Shown piece by piece: positions 25,521 through 64,000 of a DNA stretch of 64,000 bases (its first letter is position 1; each line of letters opens with the position of its first letter). The notes beneath the pieces were generated by a model. The model ran no database searches and had not been told where the DNA came from. It saw only the letters and a list, made by a program, of their open reading frames with translations. The stretch is taken from assembly GCA_008933995.1 (NCBI GenBank), contig WARS01000030.1, positions 4,789,804 to 4,853,803 of the forward strand, given 5' to 3'. Position numbers and translations under genes: made by a program. The DNA is from Datnioides undecimradiatus. Taxonomy: Eukaryota > Chordata > Actinopteri > Lobotiformes > Datnioididae.

Positions 25521-26798
25521 AGCTGGAGCAGAAATTCTTTGGTTGACTTCTGCTGTCCGTGCAGTCAACGCAGTGCGTGGCTCAACAGCGACGCCCGATG
25601 GTTATACGTGCTCACTGCAGGGGAAGTCCTGCTGTGGTTATTCCCTATGCGGCCACAGGGTGTCGTTGCTGCACTGCAAAATTGTTTACCCAATCTTTCC
25701 AGGGAAGAGTCTTATTGGACATGAATGTTTTAAGTGGAACCAGAAAACAGAAAATATAAACATACGCTTCACCCATTACACCCATATACATATTAATTAA
25801 ATTAGGTCTATTAATCCTATGTGTGAATTCTAGACCCCCTCAACAGACAAAAACCAGATATTTTACAAAAAGGAATATGTATATACTTTTTGTACATCAC
25901 TTGTATGATATATAAAACATTGAACATTTCTCCTTTGGTGCAACAACAATACTGAAAATGTATTTGAATGAATTCATATGAAAATTTATTTGAATGATTT
26001 ATTGCCTTCATACACTGCAAAATCTCAATTTGTGTTAAAAGGAAGGCTGCTATTTAAATGATTTTCTACATTTTGTGTTTTAAGAAGTCAAAATCAAACA
26101 GCATAGAAGTAAAGGCAATGTCATCAACAAAGCACAAAGGTTAAAAAAAAAATCCCTTTGTCATACTTGCAGTATTGCAGGATCCTCAAAGACTTTTTTA
26201 GGAAACTACTTGACCATAAAGACCATAAAGAACCCTTTACAGGATTCTCCTGTACGCGCCTTAATTAACTCCTAAAACCTGCCTGTCACATTAATTTGCA
26301 TACCATCTTTGTTTTCATCAATACTTGCATGTCAGGCAGAGAGTGAGAGTATTGATAGCACATGCATGCTCGAGGGCCCCAGTGTGAGCGTGACTTCAAA
26401 GTAAATAAAGATCTTACATTTGCCCTCGCTGATAGAAAATTTTCCATCCCCTGCTAATGGCACCAGAGAGCACTGTGCAACCAAAACAGGCAGATAAAGG
26501 TTTACTCTTTGAACTCGTGTGCTTTTTTTTCTCAGAACCGCTAACACGCTGAGAGAGAAAGAGAGAGAGGGAGGGAGACAAAGGGAAGCTGGCATGCTGC
26601 TGCAAGGTCTTTAATGAGACTGAGTGACATGGTAGAGTGGAGACAAGGCATGGCATCTGTGGTGGCACTCTGGTCTGCACGTAGGCCTACATTTACATGT
26701 CTGGAGACACTGTTTATAGATTGTCTCCGATTTTCTTTCTGTGGTAAATGCTGCCTTTGTTTTCATACTCACAAAAGGCACATATGCACATATTTCAT

Positions 26799-27661
26799 CA
26801 GTGGTGGAAAGTAAGTACTTAATACAGTTTCTTCAGTTCTTAGCTGTCAGATTAAAGTACACCAACTCATCACCAATTAGCAAACATTTATTATCGTTTC
26901 TCAGTTCAGTTTCTCTCCTCGCTGCACAGGTGCTGTTCAGATGTCACAGTTGACTCAATATGTGATTTCTGTTTATCAAGGTGGTTTAGATACAATTTTT
27001 CCACTGTGTTTGGAATTACCCCAGAAATGATCCAAAAAAATAATAAACAACTTTGTAGCTGTATTTAGTTTTATTATTTTCTTCCCATTTGATCATCACA
27101 TGTGTGGTAGTGGGGTGTGGTTCAGCGTCAGCTGTGGGAGAGGGACGGGGAGTGGCTCACGGATGCAGAACCGGGCACGGGTGTTTGTCATCAAACTAAT
27201 TGCTTTCTCTGTCTTGCAGTAGTGGCTGGGCCAGGAGAAATATAAGAGCTCGCTCCCGGGGAAGGGGGCTAGAACTGGATTGGCGTCTTGGACGACCGGG
27301 CGGCACGCCGGAGATAAGCGTGTGTTGCTGCAGCATAAGATTTTGACTGAGCAATAAAAATAACAATTCTGAGACCGTGATCAACGTGCCTGTTTGTGTG
27401 TGTGTGCGACGGCCGAGGAGGACTCATTGTTACAATATGTTACCCCAGATTTGTTCGAATCGACAACAATTTAAAAAAGTAAAAATCAAAAATATATGGG
27501 TCACTGGGGTCATTTTTCCTTCAGAATGAGCACAGTTACAATTACTTTAATACTTATAATTCGTCCATACATTAAATTAAGGCTATTTACTTGTAGTGTA
27601 TTCTTTTTAGATTGTTGCATTGGTACTTTTACTAAAGGATGTGGTTGTTTTTCCACCACTG
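26799..27661. mobile_element. Non-autonomous DNA transposon copy with CAGTGGTGGAAA ends, interrupted by an LTR
   Basis: The left end CAGTGGTGGAAA (26799) matches the right end TTTCCACCACTG (27661) as an inverted pair. The interior next to each end has the AGTAC-rich stretches that go with this abundant fish repeat. A second copy lies at 48509-48825. A 332-bp LTR-like block at 27103-27434 splits it. hAT-like affinity is a guess from the terminal CAGTGG; I cannot see a clean 8-bp target duplication. Confidence 0.6.
27103..27434 (+). mobile_element. Solo LTR
   Basis: The block starts TGTGGTAG and ends TTGTTACA (TG...CA). It is flanked by ACATG on the left and ATATG on the right, a five-base target duplication with one mismatch. 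Inside, in order, are a GC-rich U3-like part, a TATA box (AAATATAAG, about 27238-27246), and an AATAAA at 27353-27358 followed by a GT-rich stretch. That is the U3-R-U5 order of an LTR on the plus strand. No internal retroelement genes are present, so this is a recombined solo LTR. Confidence 0.62.
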
Positions 27662-30600
27662 TGCATTATAAACTATGGGCATGTTTACACCTCTTACCCT
27701 GCATACATTCCCCACATGTGCACACATGCAGCCGCACAGGCACACAAATACCAGGATTACTTACAAGAAGCTATCTGACCATCGCCTCATGTTGGCTTTC
27801 AGACAGCCCAGTCACAACAGCCGCTCTTATCTGCACCCTTCATCAGTTCCACACAGAGCAACGTGCAGCCAGGCCCACGTTGGAGAACCCCGACGCTGAT
27901 GTGGAGGGCAGCGCTGTGGGGATGTGGAGCAGCTGTCTGCTCCGGCTTGGGTGGAGGGGGAAACGCTGCGGCCTTATCGCTCCTGTAATACAGTGCAGTT
28001 CAGCGGGCACACAGGAAGCTGAGCCAGTGCTTGCAGACTATGACGCTCTCAGATCCTTACTGGAATTCGCAACAAAACAACGACTCTGACTGATCTCTTC
28101 TCTTGTATTGTGATGAGGGAAAATGAAAGGTTTCGGTATGATTTGAAAAAAAAGGTGACAAAGGCTGACAACACTTTTCAAGGCAAACATGAATAGCTTA
28201 ATTATTCATCTCCTCTGAGAAGGAGTTGTTATGGAAAGGCTGGTGATGATGCATGTGAAAAACACTGAGGTCTGGAAAACACAGTGGCAGGGTTTTACTG
28301 TAAAACAACAAACTTATCTTTAATCAGGTTGACATGTTGCTGATAAGTCCAGGCTCATACTGTTTACATCTTGTATTCCACCTCTATTTGAATTATATAG
28401 GAACAAAAGTAAAACATGCAACAATAAAACTCCCTGGTCACAGATGTAAGCCTCAGGGGTGGAACTAGGTGACCTTTGATGGAGTTTGCATAGTGCTGCT
28501 GTGAAACTCTTTTGTTGTTCTCACCCCTATAGATGTGTTAGTGTTGATCTTTTCGTATTGAGTGGGTCTCCACTCTCTTTCTCTCTCTTTCAGTCTCTTT
28601 CCCTCCACCACAGACCGCCATGTTGAACATCACCTCCCACGCGCTCGCTCACTTTGACACAACAGAGAGATACAGAGCTGCATGCTCTCTCTCTTTATGT
28701 GTGTGTGTGTGTGCATTGTGGTGTTAAATAAGGACAAGGTATTGATCTGGGCAAAATCAAGAGAAGGGCATGTGGATGAAACGTGATTTTGGTTTACAGT
28801 AAATCTTTTTATCATGATCAGACTGCCATGGAACCGAATTTCAGAGAAGAGCCGAGCGTATTTTAAATGCTGACTTACTGTGTGATTGCAAATGCAGAAA
28901 AAGACCAGAAAATTCAACATCCACACAGACAGGAAGTATCTGCTGAAGTTTAGGGATGAGTTCAGGCTGTGAATAATCAGTATTCACCATTCTATCCTGG
29001 TTGTTTTTCGGAGTGGGTTCCCTCCATCTTTGAGTGTCACATCTGCTCGTCTGCTATGTCACTTAATGTTGAGCATGTCTGTATGCCCACGTGTGTGTGG
29101 GAGCATGCATGTGCCTTGATGTGTCATCTTTAAGTATGCATGTCTGGTCCCCGGGGGGTTTTATCGCCAAACAAGGATGAATGACAGCGTGCTCTTGTGT
29201 GCCGCTGCATCCCCACAGGGATGTTCCCTTCCATGTCCGAACAATTCCCGGGCCTGCTGCACGCTGGGTAAAGAGCCCAGAGGAATCAGCACAAATGTCA
29301 GGCTGGTGCCATGTCCTTAAATGCATCATGATAAATGTGATGTGACACAGACGAGTGCCTTACTCACACTGGGCTAATGGCCAAGGATCCACTTTTTAAT
29401 CATATACATCAAACTTTAGCATATTTCTTTCAAAGTAATAATTTTAAATCATTGAAAAAATGCACCCATCACATTATAATGCAACGTATAAGATTCGTCT
29501 TTTTCTTCCCATAAAGGCAGAGGCTGATTAATATGATTCAAAGTTTGCTGTAAACACTGCATGCATTGCATTTCCTTCATGAAAAGGTCAGAAAACCACA
29601 TTTTACATTTTGGGCGTGTTGTGACATTTCTCATGCATTTGCTCATTCTGTGGCTTATAAATTATATAACTGCTGCCATACACGTTTTATGTATCTGTAG
29701 ATGTTTGAGACCGTTTTTTGCTAAAGCAAATCCACACAGAGAGAAACAATGGCATATCTGTGATGACTGCCGCCATGTTTGATAACTAGATGATTTGTGA
29801 CATTTTCTGGGAAGGACGTGTCCGGTTATTGTCCCAGTTCTGCATTTTAGACCCAGTGAAACACAAGACACACACACGCACAAGAGGCCTAAGAGGAAGC
29901 TGAGTGCCGCATCTGATCTTTTCCAGATTCATCATTTTCTTTCGAGCAGGGCACAACTGTCTTTTTTGGTGCACTTCCTTACTCATCTGTCTGAGCCACT
30001 CTGGGCTGATCTCTGCCGTCTACACACACGCGCCTATTCAATTATCCTGGAATGCCCCATATTGCCCTGTATTCTTCCCACTGTCTGCCCAGTTGACTTC
30101 AGTCCTTACTGTCAACCCAGCTAAAAACAAACAGCAGCTGGCCAGGAGAAACTCCAGGAAGACATTTGTTTTTATAAAGTGGATATGGAGAGAGCAGGTT
30201 TGTTTTGCTGGAAGTGGTTCTCTTCCTCTCTCGCCTTGGCCCTGGGCCGGGGGCCCTTTCAGAGCCTGGCTGGTAGAGTGGAGAAAGGAGGCTGACTGGC
30301 TGTCAGCTGGATCCACTGGCAGCAGGAGCCTCTGGCCCAGCCTGAACCCAGGCAGTTCACAGACACTACTGCCGGGGCCAGGGCAGTCTGCCTTCACCCT
30401 GCTGACGTCAGTCACCAGCAAACCACAAGACTTGTGTTAGAGTTCCAAACAAACTCTCTGCCCATTGCCATGGCAGTATGGACCACCACCATGGAAAACG
30501 CTAGTCTTCGTCTGAGCGTGTGTTTACCATAAACAGATGCCTCATTTCTGCTGAATCTAAAGGAAGAGGTTCAGGTTTCTTGTTGTCATCCGCAAACTCA

Positions 30601-32200
30601 AAAAGTAAACAAAATCCAGCGTCTCAGAAATCCTCCTCAAAACTGAGCCTGTGATTCACCGTGTACATCACACTCTGAACACACTCTGTGTTTTAAGGTT
30701 TGTACATTTTGTATTGTGTCATAACAAAGGATGTCTACAGGAATCTTTTACTGGGCCCAGAGCGCTGCCAATTCTCTATCCAAACAGGTCATTTTCATAG
30801 CTCACTAATGAGTTCCTATTAAACACAGGTGAGCAGATTGATGCAATAAAATAACCTGGCAGAATTTTAAAGTCAAGCAGCATTCTGCATCCACGTGAGC
30901 TGACAATCAGCTGCAACCAGTTTAACTGGTGTCAACCTGCAGAGCCTAGGATTAAAACAAGCTACTGAGCTTTCACATAAAATGATTAGTCGAGATTTCA
31001 TTGGCAAACTTCAGTCAAGCCATCCCTCGACTGGTTTGTTGAAACTGAAATCTGTGACAGTAATCTTGTGGCTTCATGCGCGCCCTCCTGTTCATCACGT
31101 ATTCCAGATGTTTATCAGCTGGGGTCAAGGTGCTCACGGCCATGGGAGAGTGAATGCCCTGAGGGCACTGCACATAGCATCGCTATCTCTACACTTCCTG
31201 TTTACAGAGCTGGCTCAGCGTCCAGCAGCGAGTGAACTCAAATCAGAGACAAGACATGATGCTGATGTCATTGCAGGGAAGTGACTTCAGACTGAATCAG
31301 GTTGTTTTCCTCCTTCCATCATTTGCACCTGTTTGTTTCTTGCAGAGTTGCAGAACTGGAACCATGACACGAACAAAACCACATCAGTTGCTATATTATA
31401 AACATGTTTGTGGCTGAGGGTTAATTTAAATTGTATTGTGCACCTGAGTGGAGCTGAGGGAAACAGACCTGACAGTCATGAAATATAGGTCAAACATGCA
31501 TTCAGATATTTAATCACTACAGGTTACTGAGACTGAAACAAGGATATTACAATCAGGATGTTATTCATCTTTTCTTTGCTAATGTGGAATTAAACACAGA
31601 GCAGGAGTGTTTGTAATACATGCCCATTTTAATAATCTGATAGAAAACATTTGCTGAGCACAACATACACCATTTGACCATATATTGTGAGGAAAAACAC
31701 TGAAAAAATATATTTAAAACAATGTTATATATTTCAGCAAATATTCCTGTAGCTGTACAATGACCTGTCACCGTACACAACATACTGCAGTAAATATCCA
31801 GCCTTCATAATCCGCCAGGAACAAAAGACAAAAAACAAAAGCCAGAGTTCTTCTGCGCCTCAGACGAGGCTTTGTTGGTTCACACTGCGCAAACATTTTC
31901 CGGCTGGAGTTTGAAAACCAAACGTTCAAAATTGTCAAAATTGAACTGCATAACTTCATTTTACGGTCTCATAGCAAAATAGCTTGCGAAATACGACAAA
32001 TCAGAACCACCAGACATGTTCAGTCAAACTGTGATTTGACACGTGGTAGTGCATATAAATAACAAATATACAGGGAATATTAACAATCAATATCAATATT
32101 ATCATGTACAAGAATAAGATAATAAATACACTGTTACAAACAGCTGAAGGGTCAGCACAACACAGCTGGGTGCAACAAGATTGTGCAACTCTGTGACCAC

Positions 32201-32202
<2 letters not shown>

Positions 32203-32234
<32 letters not shown>
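32203..32234. repeat. (AC)16 microsatellite
   Basis: Sixteen uninterrupted AC units, followed by an interrupted CACAC tail. Confidence 0.95.
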
Positions 32235-32240
<6 letters not shown>

Positions 32241-32302
32241 ACAGTCATGCACACAGGAGATATCATGTCATAACATGACACTGACCCACTCCCCTCCCCC
32301 CA

Positions 32303-32308
32303 TTTATT
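32303..32308 (-). terminator. pde4b: Candidate pde4b polyadenylation signal
   Basis: TTTATT on plus reads AATAAA on the pde4b strand, 1.4 kb after the stop codon. PDE4 genes usually have long 3' UTRs, so this distance is reasonable, but other sites may be used. Confidence 0.3.
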
Positions 32309-33361
32309 CTGAAGGTTGCACCTTACAATGTGGTACCTTTAAGGTAGTGTTGGACAGATCGGCAACCAGCTGCAGAACTGTCGACATATTCAAAGTGCTG
32401 GAATTAAAAACTACAAGTTACAATAAATTTATCACTAACAGGTGTCTGTTGAGAATGTGCACACAGTCTTACAGTCATTCAGAGTTCAAAATGAGTCACG
32501 GTGTAAAGCGTATTCACGAGAATGGAATGCTGTTAACCACAACAGGTGTGCGAGCAAATGAAAAGGGGAATTACAGGGTGGAAACACATTTCCCACACTG
32601 GAAGAGCTCCACACAAAACAGGGCGAGGAGCGCTTTTTAAAACCTAGCATCTTGGATGTTTTGGGGAGATTTCGCTTCATAATTGACCTGAAATTTTCAT
32701 CCAGCTACAGAAGGATGTGAGGGATGAATTTGGCTTCTGATTGGTTGTTTGGCTGCAAGCGTGGATTCACACTCTTCAGAGGTGGCAGTGAAATCAACAA
32801 GTGCTCTCTTTTTGCAGGATCTTTGGAGTTTTTTCTTGCGTGTTTTTGGCCTCAACTTTCAGGGAATCTAAATGATAAGTTATTTAATAGCTTATGAAAT
32901 GAATTATTAGAAAAAAAAAACAATGATTATTTTGGTTTTACACAGTCTACTGTAATGTTTTTAGTAAATTATTGATGCTTTCCACTCTCTTTGTACAATG
33001 CCACAAAGTGCAAATTGTGCTGGGAAGTCAACTGATTTTAGAAATACATCCACTTTGTGAGAACAAGCTTATACTATTGCCAGAACGTTAGGAAGACTGT
33101 GTGAGACAAATGTGTCCTTCTTGTAGAAAATTTGACACATTTTACAGCTACATGAACGTGTTCAATAAATTATAAAAACACTTACAAAAAGACACGGTTG
33201 TTAAAAAAAGGCACACAACTTTTTTTTTTTTTCCTTTTTTTCAAACAACTGTTAGAAAAAAAACCGACTTGGTTACAAAGAACTTGCTGACCAGTAGTTT
33301 TGGTTGGACACTTTACCAGGTGGCATCCGATCCCGACACAATACAAAGAATCTAAATGAAC

Positions 33362-33365
<4 letters not shown>

Positions 33366-33392
<27 letters not shown>
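33366..33392. repeat. A27 homopolymer in the pde4b 3' UTR
   Basis: Twenty-seven consecutive A on the plus strand (T on the gene strand), 350 bp after the pde4b stop codon. A second T-rich run lies at about 33220-33240. Confidence 0.9.
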
Positions 33393-33396
<4 letters not shown>

Positions 33397-33739
33397 TGAA
33401 GTGCAAGTTTGGAATTTTTAGTCCCCGTACACGGATACATATCGTCCACTTCACCTTCTCTGCCTGTGAGAAGATTCAACCCTGCCCCCGCAGTCCGACA
33501 GGTGTCCCTTCTTTAAAGAGCAGACGCTACGCTACTCTCTTCCAGCTCCCTTCTAGGGGGCTCAAAAACAAACTGCCGCAGGGTTTCCAAGCCTTGTTTG
33601 CAGGGGTCCCCCACATTCAGTCAGGCCCTCTTTGCCAGGCAGCTCCAAAGAGCCAGATTGCAGGATTGCTCTACTGCAATTAAATGAACTCAGCCAAAAC
33701 AGCAAAACCTGCTGCGCTCTAAGAACACCGCCAGTTCAG

Positions 33740-61962
<28,223 letters not shown>

Positions 61963-63191
61963 CTGTGAGTAAAAAGACAAACACAACAGTAAATCACTGG
62001 GTTAGATTTCCATGAAATTGGCTCACAATATTCCCTACGGGTCGACCCTGCAGTCAAATAAACATGAAGAAAATATGGGTGAAATGAAACAAGGCACGGG
62101 CTAGTGCCTTGTTGAAGATTTAAGGTGAAGTAAACATTATTATGTACAGTGGCAAAAACAAGATTAAATAAAAATAAAGCATTTCTAGTTTCCACCCAAA
62201 AAGAATCAAGTGAGCAAGAGCCAAAGGTTAAAAACAATGAAAAGGAAAGGAAGAAGAAAAGAATCAAGTATTGCATAACAGCTTCAACAAAGAAGATTCA
62301 AGGGAACGATTAAGCACACATAAACATGCCTGTCCTAAAGTCCAAATGTTTAAACTCTAACTAAACAACCTGTCTGCCCTGCACAGGTGCCTAATTTAAC
62401 AAAGTGACGTTCAGAATATTGGCTACATTTATGTTTTCATGCTCCTCACTGCACAGAGTAAAATTAACCATTTGATCAAAGCCTATTTCGGGCCCCTGAC
62501 ACCTGAGCTGCCAACTGACATTTTTATTAATCTCTGCTGAATATAAATAGTGTGTTTAATGTGTCTGTTTGAGTGTGAAGGTTCAAGTAAGGAGTCCTGG
62601 CTGCTTCACCGGAATGACGGGTTGTAAACAAGCCAGGGCACTGAGGAGACCGAGGCGGGCTGCCAGAGCTCATTCTGCATACATCACCCTCCGCTTTATG
62701 TTCACCGCATGCGAGTGTAAATGAAACACTCCGGCAGGCTTCAAATGAAAGAGGGAGATAGGGAGGCACGGTGTTGCAGAGGGGGAAATTGGGCGATCGA
62801 GGAAGCTCTGGCTCTGGCAAACAAAGCCATGCTGTGTGTATGTGGTGCAGGAAGACTCGACAGAGGAGATGAGTGTGACACACAGACTGTGACAGCGTGC
62901 AAGATGGAGAAAGAGTGAAGCCAAAGTTTGACCTCACTTACATCTGTTTACCACCACGAGACCGAATTTGCATACGATCAACTACTACTTCTCTCTTGGA
63001 CAGTGTTGCCGTAAAATGAATAATTGTTGCTAGAAAATAACAAACCGTGATGGAGATATTGAGGCCAAGAGGGATGTTTTACCAGTTAAACTCAACTTAT
63101 CAGTGCTCTCTAGTGGACAAAGGGAACAGGAACAAATCCTGTATTCCTTCCTCAACACACACAACAGCAAACTGCCACCTGCAAAGGTTTC
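61963..63191. other. Upstream of the PDE4B1-like exon, nothing recognised
   Basis: No PDE4B1-type first exon (MKKSRS-like) or other gene was recognised on either strand. It is probably part of a long first intron of pde4b. Confidence 0.4.
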
Positions 63192-63730
63192 TTTGATGAT
63201 TACACTATTGTTAGTCTCATCACAGATGGGGATACAGCGACCACAGACAACTGATCTGGGGCTTCATCGATTGAAACCAAAGAACTGGTGGTGGACTTCC
63301 GCAGGTGTGAATAATATCCTCATATACAAGTGAACAACTCCTAAAGACTGAGCACTCTGGTGGTACTCTGGTGGCTTCAGCAGAGTCCAGTCTAGGCCTT
63401 CTCAGTACGTAAACTGTCCTCAGATAACCTTTGCTGCGATGTGGCACTAAACAAATAAAAGTAAATTGAATTGAATCAGCCAGGGCAGACAGGAAGACTC
63501 TGTCACGGGATGCCCCCTCGCTCAGTAGAGACGGTGGGAGAAGGAAGACGATGATGGTCAAGCTATCATCCCTGAGGGAGAGCACGTCTCACCCTGTGGA
63601 GGACAATCTGACAGCACCAGGCAGCTCTGTCAATGACAAGCTGCTTCACCCACAGTGTGACAGAGTGCGATACCATAGATACTTCCTTGTTGCTGCTGTC
63701 AGACTTTACAATCAACACTGCTCCCTGTAG
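63192..63730 (+). mobile_element. Decayed LINE (non-LTR retrotransposon) 3' fragment
   Basis: At 63192-63306 the plus strand reads FDDYTIVSLITDGD, a damaged form of the reverse-transcriptase FADDTT motif, then ETKELVVDFRR, the well-known following block, with a stop between them. After a gap, 63570-63730 encodes the C-terminal end (ESTSHPVEDNLT, RVRYHRYFLVAAVRLYN) with the stop at 63728. The middle of the protein is missing or scrambled. This fits fish L2/CR1/Rex-type LINEs. It is non-functional. Confidence 0.75.
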
Positions 63731-64000
63731 ACCAAACACACCGAACTGACGAATCCACTCATCTGCTTTATCAGTGTATACGGTGCCATACCAATGTTAA
63801 TATTTATATTATTAATGTAAATTCAACCTTCGTTTATTCAGAATTTCTTGAATTTTTTAACTGATGCTTTTGCTACGTCACTACCATCTTTCCTAATCTA
63901 ACTTAAATTTCCCCTTGGACACCCTTCTACTTGGTTAATATACACCAGCTCTTATATGCAATAAGCTAATGTCAGCTGATATATGGGTCTCTCTCTGTGG

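Larger units (their letters stand above)
25520..32300. other. Gene-poor intergenic region between fzr1 and pde4b
   Basis: I found no splice-supported coding exons in this stretch of nearly 7 kb. It holds a composite transposon insertion at 26799-27661 (listed separately). The longest open frames (27496-28089 plus, 29904-30440 plus) have no domain, signal or splice support. Bases 30040-30420 are more GC-rich and open on both strands; this may be chance or a conserved non-coding segment. The right end may include the far pde4b 3' UTR. Confidence 0.5.

Noticed and set aside
25237-25800. 187-codon plus-strand open frame
   Set aside because: Lies over the CpG-rich fzr1 promoter on the opposite strand. 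GC-rich DNA has few stops, and no domain is visible.
27445-27475. tRNA-like B box (GTTCGAAT)
   Set aside because: No matching A box or cloverleaf arms at the right spacing.
27496-28089. 197-codon plus-strand open frame
   Set aside because: It begins inside a transposon end (26799-27661) and shows no recognisable domain. Composition looks like translated non-coding DNA.
29904-30440. Long open frames on both strands of the same bases
   Set aside because: Both strands open in a GC-rich patch is a composition effect. No splice sites or family resemblance were found.

Overview
The window is vertebrate nuclear DNA, most likely from a percomorph-type teleost. Genes are split by introns with GT-AG junctions. 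The proteins align closely with human families. Introns are short in mgst3, ipo13 and fzr1 and long in pde4b. The intergenic DNA carries fish-type repeats: two copies of a CAGTGGTGGAAA-ended element, a TA-flanked MITE, a solo LTR and a decayed LINE. All exon models here were read by eye from splice sites, reading phase and family similarity; nothing was aligned by machine.

Layout. 1-195 (minus) holds the first 65 codons of an LRR membrane protein, best read as lrrc52 and cut by the window edge. 3983-5069 (plus) is mgst3, complete (153 aa, six exons counting a probable 5' UTR exon). 7222-11984 (minus) is a 297-aa mucin-like single-pass membrane protein that I cannot name. 12817-19940 (plus) is ipo13, complete in 21 coding exons (965 aa). 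20759-24898 (minus) is fzr1 (Cdh1), complete in 13 coding exons (487 aa). ipo13 and fzr1 converge tail to tail with probably overlapping 3' UTRs. 25520-32300 is a gene-poor stretch with transposon remains. 33740 to at least 61962 (minus) is a large cAMP phosphodiesterase-4 gene, best matched to pde4b.

The most interesting locus is pde4b. The shared 3' exons (UCR2 and catalytic domain) are preceded by at least five alternative 5' ends. There are two long-form ends (PDE4B1-like at 61715-61962 and PDE4B3-like at 60420-60583). There is a short form that starts inside an extended UCR2 exon (45773, PDE4B2-like) and a super-short form whose 16-residue N-terminus is nearly identical to that of PDE4B5/PDE4D6 (38668-38715). 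I also see a further candidate super-short exon (41168-41230) whose predicted N-terminus begins MGLCCS, a textbook N-myristoylation plus palmitoylation signal. That exon is my best candidate for something undescribed.

Functionally the genes are unrelated housekeeping or signalling genes: leukotriene and peroxide metabolism (mgst3), nuclear import and export (ipo13), anaphase-promoting-complex activation (fzr1) and cAMP breakdown (pde4b). Their interest as a group is syntenic. lrrc52-mgst3 are neighbours at human 1q24, ipo13 and PDE4B lie on human 1p, and FZR1 lies on 19p13, so the block looks like a teleost mosaic of an old paralogon.
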